From Hemerocallis citrina (lineage: Eukaryota > Streptophyta > Magnoliopsida > Asparagales > Asphodelaceae), in contig CM030360.1 in assembly GCA_017893485.1 (NCBI GenBank), positions 145,452,516-145,516,515 on the forward strand: a DNA stretch of 64,000 nt, written 5' to 3'. Below the pieces are notes generated by a model. It ran no database searches. It had not been told where the DNA came from and saw only the letters and a list, made by a program, of their open reading frames with translations. Position numbers and translations under genes: made by a program. Below are positions 33,710 to 44,292 of this stretch, in pieces; the first letter of the stretch is position 1, and every line of letters begins with the position of its first letter.

Positions 33710-35843
33710 TTGCAACAACTAGATGCATCAAATGTCATTCAGTTTGATGTATGGTGTTTGATGTTAGATATAGAGAATGATGAAGGGAATTCTATTGTCG
33801 CCGATAATTTTTTGTCTACAGAAGTAGGTGAATCTGGGCCTCAAGTTGATGAGCAACTCAAACCAGAGATAGGTATGATGTTTCATACGATAAAGGAAGC
33901 AGAGAAATTTTATAAGAGTTATGCTAGATGTGCGGGTTACCAAATGCGTAAGGGAGTAAATAAATTAAACGGAACCGAGGTAGTGGATAAGTCATATTTA
34001 TATAATAAACTCGGGGCATAACCGAGTCAGCCTAATGATGTTTGGCGAGAAACTAATTCTAGAACGGGTTGCAAAGCTTTTGTTTGTGTGAAACTAAACG
34101 AAGAAAATAATACATGGGTTTTTTATTCATTTCATGAACCACATAATCATGAATTTACTTCACCCGGTAGAAGACATTTATTATCCAAAAACTGTAGTGT
34201 GTCGAAATCCAATAAAGTAATAATGGATCAACTTTCCCAAGCTAGTATTCCTACGTGCAAACAAATGGCTTTTTAAGGTGCAAGTGGTGGTCACGATAAA
34301 ATAGGATTCACCGAAATCGATGTTGTAATCACGAGAGAGACTCGAGGGAAGCTATGAAATGACACGATCGGAAATGTTAATTGAATTTTCAAATTGCAAA
34401 ATCAGAAAGATCCATTATTTTTTTAATGATTTCCAACTAGATGTTGAACACCGATTGTCTCATTGTATTTGGGTCGATGGTTGTTCTATGATGAATTATG
34501 AAGAGTTTGGTAATGTAGTTTCATTTGATGCCACGCATAACACGAACTGATATGGAATGTTATTTGTTCCATTTGTGGGAATAAATCATCATTGGCAATC
34601 AACTTTCCTAGGTTGTGAGTTCATTCCAAATGAGAATATCTCTTCATTTGTGTGGTTATTTGAAAACTGGTTACAAGTAATGAAATATGCTCCATTCGGC
34701 ATGGTAACGGATTAGAATTGTGGGATCGGTGTTGTAGTGAAAACAGTTTTCCCTCATACTACAGACTCTACAAAGGTATTGCATTTGACATATTTTGGAT
34801 AAGTTACCGCAGGAGGTGCGTATAACGAATGAAATGATAAGTTTGGGGAAAGTTTTAAGAGTAACATCTGCAATTCTGATTTTATAGTTGATTTTGAACA
34901 AAAATGGATATTATTGCTTTTGGAATATGAAGTTGAAAATAATAAATGGTTGAATGATTTATTTAAAATTCGTGAGAAATAAGCCCCCATATATGCAAGA
35001 TCTGAATTTTGGGCGAGCATGTTGAGTAGCCAATGGAGCGAGGGGATGCATTCTTTCTTGAAGCTTCATACTCAAAAAAAGTACTAGTTACATGAATTTG
35101 CCGTCATTTTCGATAGAGTTTTAACAAGGTAAAGACAAAAGGAACTTAAAGAAAATTATCGTAATCGTGAGAAGAGACCAAAATTGAAGACCCAATGGCC
35201 TATGGAGGAACAAATGGTACGAGTTTACACATTGAAGATGTTCTACAAATTCCAAGAAGAAATACATAAAAGCTTATGATATAATGTGACTTTCATTGCA
35301 GAACTTGACACAGCGACTAATGCATCCTTTTATGTGAAGCTTTGTGAAAATTCATAACTGGGGATAGCGATTGAATTTTCCAAATTCTGTCAAATGACTA
35401 TTTGTGGATGTTACTAGTTTGAATTCATAGGCATTCCTTGCATACATCTTTTGGTAGTTCTTAAGTTCACCTATCATACTGCACTACCGGAGCAATATAT
35501 TAGAATAAGATGGATCCAGGATGTCATGCGAAGAAGTCATACCTCCATTCACGAATGCATTAATGGGAATTATACCTTTTTCTAATGTGAGTTGAGTCAT
35601 CACGCAAAATTAATAGTTGATCTTGGATGTTCTTCCATTGAAAGTTACAAATACATGCTCGATCACGTACTTAAGGGCATTGAAGGCATTTATCTTCTAC
35701 AACCCGAATTTAATGGACATCCCGATGATAGTGCACAACCAAAAAGTAGTGGAAATGCATACAGAATAGACGTGGATGTGTCTCATGGTGCTGTGGCGGA
35801 CCATCGACAGTGCATTACAAAGGAATGGCCTAGTAGAAAGTGA
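33710..35843 (+). pseudogene. FAR1/MURA-like transposase, decayed
   Basis: The first part has the FAR1 DNA-binding region (FHTIKEAEKFYKSYARCAGY near 33880, RTGCKAFVCVKL near 34062, EPHNHEFTSPGRRHLLSKNC near 34137), a WRKY-GCM1-type zinc finger with its final His pair visible. The transposase core follows: NYEEFGNVVSFDATHNTN (first catalytic Asp near 34527), LFVPFVGINHHWQSTFLGC near 34560 and FWASMLSSQWSEGMHSF near 35005. A SWIM zinc finger is visible as CGC then a stop then FEFIGIPCIH (35403-35450). Stops and frameshifts occur throughout, at least at 34019, 34274, 34548 and 34714. The protein would have cut and moved the element. Confidence 0.88.
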
Positions 35844-36423
35844 TTGAAGTCGATAATAGAGAAGTTAAAATAGAAGCCAAGACAATGCAATGCTTGTAGT
35901 ATGCTGGGAAAAAACCATGATTCAAGAAACTTCCCAAACAAAGTTGCTAGGCAAAATATCTCATTTTTAGTTGAAATGTTTATAACTTGACTAAAATAAT
36001 ATTGACTAACTCAATCTTTTTTTTAAAAGTTATTGTTGACAGATAAAACTTGACTAACTCAATTTTGTCAGTTCTTTAGCGCTACCAATGCACAAGAATT
36101 GTATCATATGAAGAGAGTTCTGAAGATATTTTTGATGAAATGATGTGAGGTAAAATTATTATTGTATATGTAAAATTCAAGAAATAGACTTATAATACTT
36201 TTTCCTTTGTTCGGGGATCAAGATTTATGATGTTTTAAGTGTATGTTGCAGGTTTTGATTGAAACATGATCAGGTAGAAGGAAGCTTGATTGTGGTCTTC
36301 AAAGAGATTTATAATTCTAAATGTGTATATTATATATGTAATAGCTTTTGCGAAAATATTTTTTGCGGAATTGTAATTCAAGTATTAGGTGTAATATTTT
36401 TTTATTCTTGCTGTTATTATTGT
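35844..36423 (+). other. AT-rich stretch after the transposase, no feature recognised
   Basis: It probably holds the transposase 3' end and untranslated region. No open frame with a known domain is seen. The family B solo LTR is inserted at its right end, in a TTATTATTGT-rich stretch. Confidence 0.4.
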
Positions 36424-39400
36424 TGCAACACCCCGCAAAATTGATTAATAACAATTTTTCCCACGGGTGTTAAGGACACGTATTTTGTACTATTACGAAT
36501 AATATTCGTAACTTATTTTTATATAAATATCATACGTATTTTAAATTCTGACTATTTAAATGTTTTCCGTTATCTCAAAATTCATTTTTATCCTACTTTT
36601 AGCCAACTCAAATATTAATTTTAATCTTTGTGTTTTACGTACATTGCACGTGTTTTCAATACACATATCGATTACGTATATTTTACCGTTATGTGAAAAA
36701 TCCGTAACATTATCAAAATAAATATTTTTCGTATATTATATTTCGAGTATTTTTAAATATTTTTCCGATAATCAAATCTATTTCATATTTTGAATATTTG
36801 TTTTTATGCGTACATTGCATGCGCAAATTTTAAGCAATTTAGTCCATAAAAATTTTCTAAGATTTATGCATATATATTCTCATTTTTATTTAATTTATTT
36901 ATTTTGATTTTAAATCCATAGGCCCTAATTTATTTTAAAAGCCCAAAAGAAACTAATTGCAAAATAAAAGCCCATGATAAAATTCTATATTAAATACACT
37001 TTTAAAATTGTCACCACACTTTTCATGTAACAAATATATACATTTGAACTATAAACAAAAGAATGAGAAGTGTGCACATGTGGAAAATTTAAAGGGTTTT
37101 GGCCATGCATTTGAAGGGGAAGATGTGGGGGTTTGTGTAGTAATGGTGAGTGGGTGATTAATTTTGTTAATGAGTATTTAATTTTGGGTAACGAGTGTCA
37201 CTTCATTCGCCCATTTGACCCTATAAATATCACCCCTTACTTCATGAACTTTACACCCAAAAATCAAAAGAAACTAAAGATAAGAAAAGAAAGATAGAAA
37301 AGAAAGAAAGAGTGGCTTGAGTTCTTGCTTGGAGGAGGGAGAGCTTTCGGTGCTTGCTAAGGAGGAGAAGGAAGTCTCATTCTTGTTGGAGCTAGGAGTT
37401 CCTATTTCTTTTGCAACTATAATGTGGGTGATTCTTGAACTTTCTAAAATGTTGTAGTATGCATGTGTAGGAAAATTGATGCATGAATTGATAGTTTATA
37501 TGAATTGTAGTTAATTTTGTGATGATGTCATTTGGAATGTTGATAGATATGAGTATGAAAAGAAATGCATGCTAATTGACAGATTGTTATGAAGAAAAGT
37601 TGAAATAATGTTGTTGGGTGCATGGCAATACATCATGATTAGATTAAATAAATTGGGGATGAATTCATACACAAAGTTGTTAATTTATGCAAAGAAAGTT
37701 GCTGTTTTGAGTTTTATTTGCACTTCAGAAAATCATGTTTAATAAAATAGTTGGAATCTAGAACTAAAACTTTTATGGGAGCATCTTGTATATGTCAGAA
37801 ACATCCTTTTAAAATTTCATAAGATTTGGAGGTCATTTACTATTTTAATAAAATCTAAACTTAGGACTGGTTGGCAGTCAACTAGTTGCTGGAAATCTGT
37901 ACACATTTCAGTTTTTGATCATTTCAGCATCCTAAATGAAGTAATTGAGAAAATTCAAAACTAAGAACTTGTAGTATACTCGTTAAACTTTCTGTAAATT
38001 CTAATAAATCAAATTTTCACAAAGAAATGAATTTATAATGAACTTTACAAGACTGAACAAGTGATAGTATTTCGATATTTCGAACCTACTGTATATTTCG
38101 AAGAATTCAGGATTATGGATACAATATTTTGGAGATACTTATAACTAAGAAATTATAGTATACTTGTATACCTTTATTTTTATCAAAAGAACACAAATTT
38201 TTGTGAAGTATATAATTTTGTATGATTTTTACAAATAGCATGAACTGCAGTTTTCTGGTTTTGAACTTACTGTTTTACAAAGTAATTGAGGAAGATTCTA
38301 AGTGTTTTTTACTAAAAAGTTATAGTAGAATCTTTATGAAAATAATGAATCTATCTTTAAAATAGAATTGAGATTTATAATTGAAATATGATTGAATATG
38401 AAAGGAGTTTTATTGATCAAAATGAACTTCGTTTTTATTCTTTGAAGAATAAATATATGTGGAAAAGAGTTTTTGTTAATCAAAGGGACTTGGTAATTTA
38501 TTAAACTAAATTGTTGGTTGTGTGATCAACCAAGAAGTGTATACTTCATGATTGCTAAATGAGAATGAATGAAAGCATTGAATAAATTATGAATACATGA
38601 AATCGAAAATATGAATAATAAGGGTATGAGTACCCTAAGTTGTTGAACATGAAAAGATGTTGATTCTAGAGGCTTAGTGAGATCCAAGTACCGGCAAGTG
38701 TTGAAAATGATTAATTGAGTTTTGAGAAAGGGCCAGTATGGGCTACCGTTCTCGGTGTATGGATTAAGACCGGTAGGAGGGTAAGCTAGCACTAGGTAGT
38801 ATTATTTATCCATGTTTCAAACATAAGGACATGCACTAGTTGGTGACATGATGAAACTAGAGCAAATGTGAGTTATGGACTCCAGAATAATCCTTGAAGA
38901 GAGACAGTCCCCAGTATTCCGGGACGATGGACATAAGGGCCACAGAATGATCCACAGAACGGAAATGATCTACAGTATTCTGAGACGAGAGCGACGCTCA
39001 TGGAATACTTGTGCAATGAGGGCTTCAGGATAACCTACGGAGAGAGACGATCCCCAGTATTCCGAGATGATGGATATAAGGGCCACAGAATGATCTACGG
39101 AATGGGATTGGCTCCAGTATTCCAAGGGCGAGAGCCAATACTTGCAAATTTTCTAAATCTTGTAGTATTCATAGTACTAGGATGCATGGCGACGGATCTA
39201 ACCCTATAATGTGGAGTACGTAGGTGCTTTCCCTTGGACCTATGTAGGATGGGTGCATAGAATCCGAACAAGTATGTATTATTGTCATTGTAGTATAACA
39301 TCTGCATTAGGTATTAAGTCATATCATACATTGACATGTTTAGGATAGTCACTCTTTACACTTTTATATGCATTCAAGTTTGTAATTTTTAAAGTAAGAG

Positions 39401-39766
39401 AATCGTTATATTACGATATAATGAGGATCACTGTTTTATAATATTGCGTCGATTGTAGCAACTGACGTGCCCAGAGATTTTCTTTGCAAGGCTTGGAATG
39501 GATTGGCAAGTACTTAGAGACAGTTGATGATAAAGATTATATTCATGATTAAAGCTGGTGATGTTAGAGTTGTATTTCATGTTGTATTTTATTTAACTTT
39601 CGCTGTGTAGCTCAGTAATAAACATTGTTGTGTAATAAAAAGTTTTAATTTCCTTGTAAAATTAAGTAAAAGATATTATTGTAAAAGATGTTGTATACGA
39701 AATGAAGTAAAAGATATTGTTGTACTACGAATTACATGTAAATAGAATCTGGGGTGTTACAATTGT
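36419..39766 (+). mobile_element. family B solo LTR (36424-39761) with ATTGT duplications
   Basis: One LTR of 3338 bp starts TGCAACACCCCGC and ends GGGGTGTTACA. It is flanked by ATTGT at 36419-36423 and 39762-39766. The 38570-39761 part aligns with 17330-18499 and with 8512-9401. No internal coding part is present. A tandem duplication with a period of about 141 bp, around GAGAGAGAC and CCCCAGTATTCCG, lies at 38897-39130. Confidence 0.93.
37222..37229 (+). promoter_or_regulatory. TATA box of the family B LTR
   Basis: TATAAATA is followed about 30 bp later by a C- and A-rich stretch (TTTACACCCAAAAATC), a plausible transcription start region. Confidence 0.6.
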
Positions 39767-40068
39767 TATTGTAAGTGGAGTTGTAAATATTTTTTGTTAG
39801 TCTTCACAATATTTTTGTTATTGTTGTTGTTATTGTTGTTATTAACAAAACCCGTTATTCAATGAATGAATTATGCTTCATTGAGATGGTTGAATGAGCG
39901 ATTCTATGAGAATGTGATATTTGTTGACTATGAATTTTTTGAATGGGATGATAATGTGATGATTGAATGAGATCGTATATGAAGTTGTTGAAATCGTTAT
40001 TGTTAATGTTGTTGCGGGTGTATATGCTGCTGAATGTGTATTTGAATTTTTTACTATAATTCTCAACA

Positions 40069-40236
40069 TCTCTACTACTATAATGGGAGAAGACCTTAGT
40101 GTAATTTGTCCATCTACCAACCCATGCAACGCACGTGCATAATTATTATAAATGATGTTTTAGATCAAATCCAGACTACATCTGAATTTTTACTTTTAAA
40201 AAAACTAGTTTATTAAGTGCACGTGTAAAATACTAG
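40069..40236 (+). mobile_element. possible mini-Helitron remnant
   Basis: The 5' end A|TCTCTACTACTATAATGGG and 3' end GTAAAATACTAG|T match the form of plant Helitron ends (5' TC, 3' CTAG, inserted between A and T). A short palindrome-rich stretch, GCAACGCACGTGCAT, lies inside, although Helitron hairpins usually sit nearer the 3' end. At 168 bp it can only be a fragment. Confidence 0.35.
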
Positions 40237-41085
40237 TAACCTGTTATTGGAGATAATGAGTTAACTAAACCAGTTATCACCAACAATGGGTTTAGTTGAA
40301 GAATTCCAACAGAGAACTTGAATTTCTTCAAAAATCCCTAAAACCTAACCAGTTATTGGAGATAACGAGTTAGGTTAACTAAACCTGTTATCACTAACAA
40401 CAGGTTTAGTTGAAGAATTCCAATAGATAACTTGAATTTCTTTAAAAAATCCACATAACATAACCTGTTATTGGAGAGAACGGGCAAAGTATAACCTAGG
40501 CCGTTGTCTCACACAACGGCTTTAGGTTAGAAAAATTTGAGCAAAAAGTGTTGCTCTCTCTGACTTGAACTTGTCTTTTCTAACCCACCAAAGTCGTTGT
40601 TGGAGACAACTACAAAGTATAACCTAGTCCATTGTCTCCAACAATGGCTTTAGGTTAGCAAAAATTTGAGCAAAAGTTGTTGCTCTCTGACTTGAACTTG
40701 TCTTTTCTAACCCACTAAAGTCGTTGTTGGAAACAACAGCAAAGTATAACCTCGGCCATTTTCTCCAACAACAGATTTAGGTTAGCCAAAATTTGAGCAA
40801 AAAGTCTTACTCCCTGACTTGAACTTGTCTATTTTAGCCCACCGAAGCCTTTGTTGGAGACAACAACAAAGTATAATCTAAGCCGACTTTAGGTTAGCAA
40901 AATTTGAGCAAAAAGTCTTGCTCTTGAATATGTCTTTTTTAACCCACCAAAGCAGTTGTTGGAGACAACGACAAAGTATAACCCAGGCCATTGTCTCCGA
41001 CACCAGCTTTAGGTTGGAAAAATTTAAGCAAAAAGTCTTAGTCTCTGCTCAAGGGTTAGGGGTAGAATTAGGATTAGAGGGTCAA
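40230..41085. repeat. left array of CCGTTGTT hairpin units
   Basis: At least five units of about 120-140 bp repeat AGTATAACCTAGGCCGTTGT, an inverted partner AACAACGGCTTTAGGTTAG, then AAATTTGAGCAAAAAG and CTGACTTGAACTTGTC. Each unit holds two hairpins, one the reverse complement of the other. This array runs in the opposite direction to the right array. The first part (40250-40460) uses a variant, CAGTTATTGGAGATAACG. Confidence 0.8.
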
Positions 41086-41230
41086 GTTTCAACTCTTTTC
41101 TCATTACATATTTTTAAAAATGCAAAAAATTTGTTTTTTATGCAGTGCTTAAAATTATAGTAACACACAAATACATTCAAGCCTTACATATTTATTTACA
41201 ATTAAACAAGAGGAAAACCAACCTAACTGT

Positions 41231-41420
41231 TATGCCAGATTCTACAACAAGTGTTATCAGAGCATAGGGTTCGGGATGGTCGATAGCAAGTCGAAGATCG
41301 AGAGGTTCGATGGGAATGACTTTGCGATGTAAAAAATTCAGATGATAGCGCGTCAGAAAGATCTAGATGGTCCGAAAAATATGAACAGAATTTTGCGATG
41401 ACAATCATGAAATACATTAT
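41231..41420 (+). pseudogene. fragment resembling a copia primer site and gag start
   Basis: GTGTTATCAGAGCATAGG resembles a primer-binding site. It is followed by a frame reading KSKIERFDGNDFAM, a stop, then KIQMIARQKDLDGP, similar to the N-terminus of copia gag proteins. It ends near 41420. It may be a piece of a copia element captured by or inserted into the Mutator-like element. Confidence 0.4.
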
Positions 41421-41694
41421 TAGTCAAGTCACATTGTACTCCTTGTTCTCATTTTATTTTCTTTTTCTTATCTTATGCCAGCTTTTGTTGCAAAAGAGAA
41501 AGAATAATGAACATGACTAATCCCTAGAGTTATAGGATGTTCAGTCTCTTCATCTCTCAGACTATCTTAGAAAGTTCTCTATTGCTTATGTTCTAGTTTT
41601 AGCTCAAGATGTAACTCGCATTATCTATCCCTACATGATCTAGACTAAAAAGTTAAAAAAATAATAATAAATAAAATATTAATATATATTTAAA

Positions 41695-43060
41695 AAGTTG
41701 TGTTCTTTGGTGTAGAGTTCAAAAGAGAGATTATGAACATAGTGGTGAAGATCCTTTGTTAATGGGTTGGGCTCTACTCCTACTCCTATTGAGAATTTTC
41801 TCCTTCTTTCTTTAATGTGACTCTTGGCTGCTTTTTGGGAAGCCATTGATGAGATGAAGAAGATGGAGATGAAGACGGTAGAGTTGTAAGGAAGAAGGAG
41901 AACTAATGGGAGAGCTGCGTTTGAAAAATGGATCTTTCTTTAATTTATGCACCTTCTTCATAACGAAAAAAAAGTTTGAAAGCATGAGTTCTTGCTCACA
42001 TTTCAACTAACCAAAGTTGTTGTTGGAGACAACGGAAAATTATAACATAGGTCATTGTTGCCAACAACGGCTTTGGTAAGTTGAAATTTGAGCAATAACT
42101 CTTTCTCTCTGACTTGAATTTATCTTTTTGAACCAACCAAATTCGTCGTTGGAGACAACAACAAAGTAAAATCTAGATCGTTGTCTCCAACAACGGCTTT
42201 ATGTTAACCAAAATTAGAAAAAAAACTCTTTTCTCATTACATGTAAGGAATGACATGACTAGTCACATTGTACTTTCTCATCTTCTTTTCCTTTCTTTTG
42301 CCATTTTTCTGGTGTTTGAAAACTGGAAGGGTTTTAAGATAAGGGAGGGAAAGAAGCGAGAAACACATCAATATTTTCGGAACAGTGCGTACGGCATTTC
42401 ACACCTATTAGTATTTCGGTGTGAAAATGGTGAAGTGGCACAACGTGATGTGCCAAGCGGTGGTGAAGTGACCGTTCGCTTTCGTGAAATGACATGACAT
42501 GTTTTTTCAAATAGTATACTCGCACTAGTCTCCTATTTGTTATATACTGCAATAAGTCAAGATAAGTATTGTGAGAGATAGTTAACTATACTTATAGTTA
42601 TAGTGAGTAAAAATAATTAAAAATGACTAAAAAAATTAATTTTTAAAAAATGTATCTTTCTTTAGTTTCTTCACCTTCTTCATAACCCAAAAAAAAATTT
42701 AATTTTTTTAATAATATAAATAAAAAAATATAAAAAAAGTTTTGTTGTTTGGAGTAGAGTTCAAAAAATAGATTATGAACAGATTGGTGAAGATCATCTG
42801 TTAATGGGTTGGGCTCTGCTCGTACTCCTATTGAGACTTTTCTCCTCCTTATCTTTTCAAGGTGTTTCTTGGTTGCTTTTTTGGGAAGTCATTGATGAGA
42901 TGAAGATGGTAGAGTTGTAAAGAAGAAGGAGAATTAATGGGAGAGATGCGTTTGAAAAATGGATCTTTCTTTAATTTTTGCACATTCTTCATAACAAAAT
43001 AAAAAATAAAAAAGTCAGAAAGCAAGAGTTCTTGCTCACATTTCAAAAGCCGTTGTTGGA
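41695..43060. repeat. direct duplication of about 320 bp, about 1.04 kb apart
   Basis: Segments 41695-42015 and 42735-43060 match in the same orientation, sharing GTTAATGGGTTGGGCTCT and GCGTTTGAAAAATGGATC. Each is followed by the start of a hairpin unit (GTTCTTGCTCACATTTCAA). The interval 42015-42735 holds two hairpin units and AT-rich filler. Confidence 0.75.
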
Positions 43061-43698
43061 GACAACGGCATAAGTAATACTTTGCTGTTGTCTCCAACAA
43101 TGGCTACAGGTTGGTTCAAAAAGACAATTTCAAGTCAGAGAGGAAGAGTTCTTGCTCAAATTTCAACTAACAAAAGCCGTTGTTGACTACAACAGCCAAG
43201 GTTATCCTTTGTCGTTGTTTACAACGACTTCAGGTTGGTTCAAAAGTGAAGTTGAAGTCAGAGAGCGAGAGTTCTTGCTCAAATTTCAACTAACCAAAGC
43301 CGTTGTTGGGTACAACATCATAGGTTATACTTTGCCGTTGTCTCCAACAACGACTTCAGGTCGGTTCAAAAAGTGAATTTCATGTCAAAGAGCAAGAGTT
43401 TTTGCTTAAATTTCAACCCACTAAAGCCGTTGTTGGAAACAACGACCTAAGTTATAATTTTCCATTGTCTCCAACAACGGCTCTGGTTGGTTCAAAAAGA
43501 CAATTGCAAGTCAAGGAGCAAGACTTTTCTGCTCTAGTTCTGGCTAACCTAAAGAAGTTGTTGGAGACAACGACCTAGGTTATACTTTGTCGTTGTCTCC
43601 AACAATGGCTCTGGTTGGTTCAAAAAGACAATTACAAGTCAGGGAGTAAGAGTTTTTTTGTTCAAATTTTGGTTAACTTAGGCCGTTGTTGCACTAAC
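43020..43698. repeat. right array of CCGTTGTT hairpin units
   Basis: Five to six units of about 120-125 bp share GAGTTCTTGCTCAAATTTCA, CCGTTGTTGGAGACAACGG (perfect at 43050-43068), GTCTCCAACAACG and GGTTGGTTCAAAAAG. The order is the reverse complement of the left array, so the two arrays could pair over long distances. Confidence 0.85.
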
Positions 43699-44232
43699 GG
43701 CTTCAGTAGCATTGGTATAAATACCCGAAACCCAGATCCAACCCGGACCTGATCCGGACCCGGCATTGGACCGAAACCGATCTGGCTTATCCGGGTCTGG
43801 GTCTGGGTCCTAAAATGGGACCCGTTGTACTTTCGGGTCTGGTCCGGGTCCGCTCAAAAGAGATCCGACCCGGACCCGTTAAAAACACCCAAAAAGTCAA
43901 CATAAAAATAAATATTATATCCTCATCCCTCCCCTCATTTCTCCTCAATTCTAAATCTTCCTCTTCCAAACTCAAAACTCATACATTTTTCTTCTCTCAT
44001 GTAGTCTAAATCATCCACTTGCCGCCTCCGCTCGCCGCTCACACTCCCGCTCCTATCCGAATGGGTAGGAATATTTTAATAAGACCTGGACCCGGAACCG
44101 GACCCGGTCCCCACGGGTCGGGGTCGGGGTCAGGGTCCGGGTCGGGGTCCAATTTTTGGACCCATAGGGGACCGGGTCCGGATCCGGGTAGTGAAGGACC
44201 CGACCCGACCCAATACCAATGCTAGGCTTCAG
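43699..44232. mobile_element. hAT-like MITE (43707-44224) with GGCTTCAG duplications
   Basis: The 518 bp insertion has perfect 12 bp inverted ends, TAGCATTGGTAT and ATACCAATGCTA, and 8 bp duplications GGCTTCAG at 43699-43706 and 44225-44232. Both subterminal regions are packed with GGACCCGG or GGGTCGGG repeats. The middle is AT-rich and non-coding. It sits inside the last unit of the right hairpin array. Confidence 0.93.
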
Positions 44233-44292
44233 GTAAAAGATTTATAAAAAAAATGAACCAACAATAGTAGCATCAGCTGCTACAACGAAATT

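Noticed and set aside
43815..44225. Pro/Gly/Ser-rich frames in the second MITE.
   Set aside because: They follow from GGACCCGG-type repeats and are not credible proteins.
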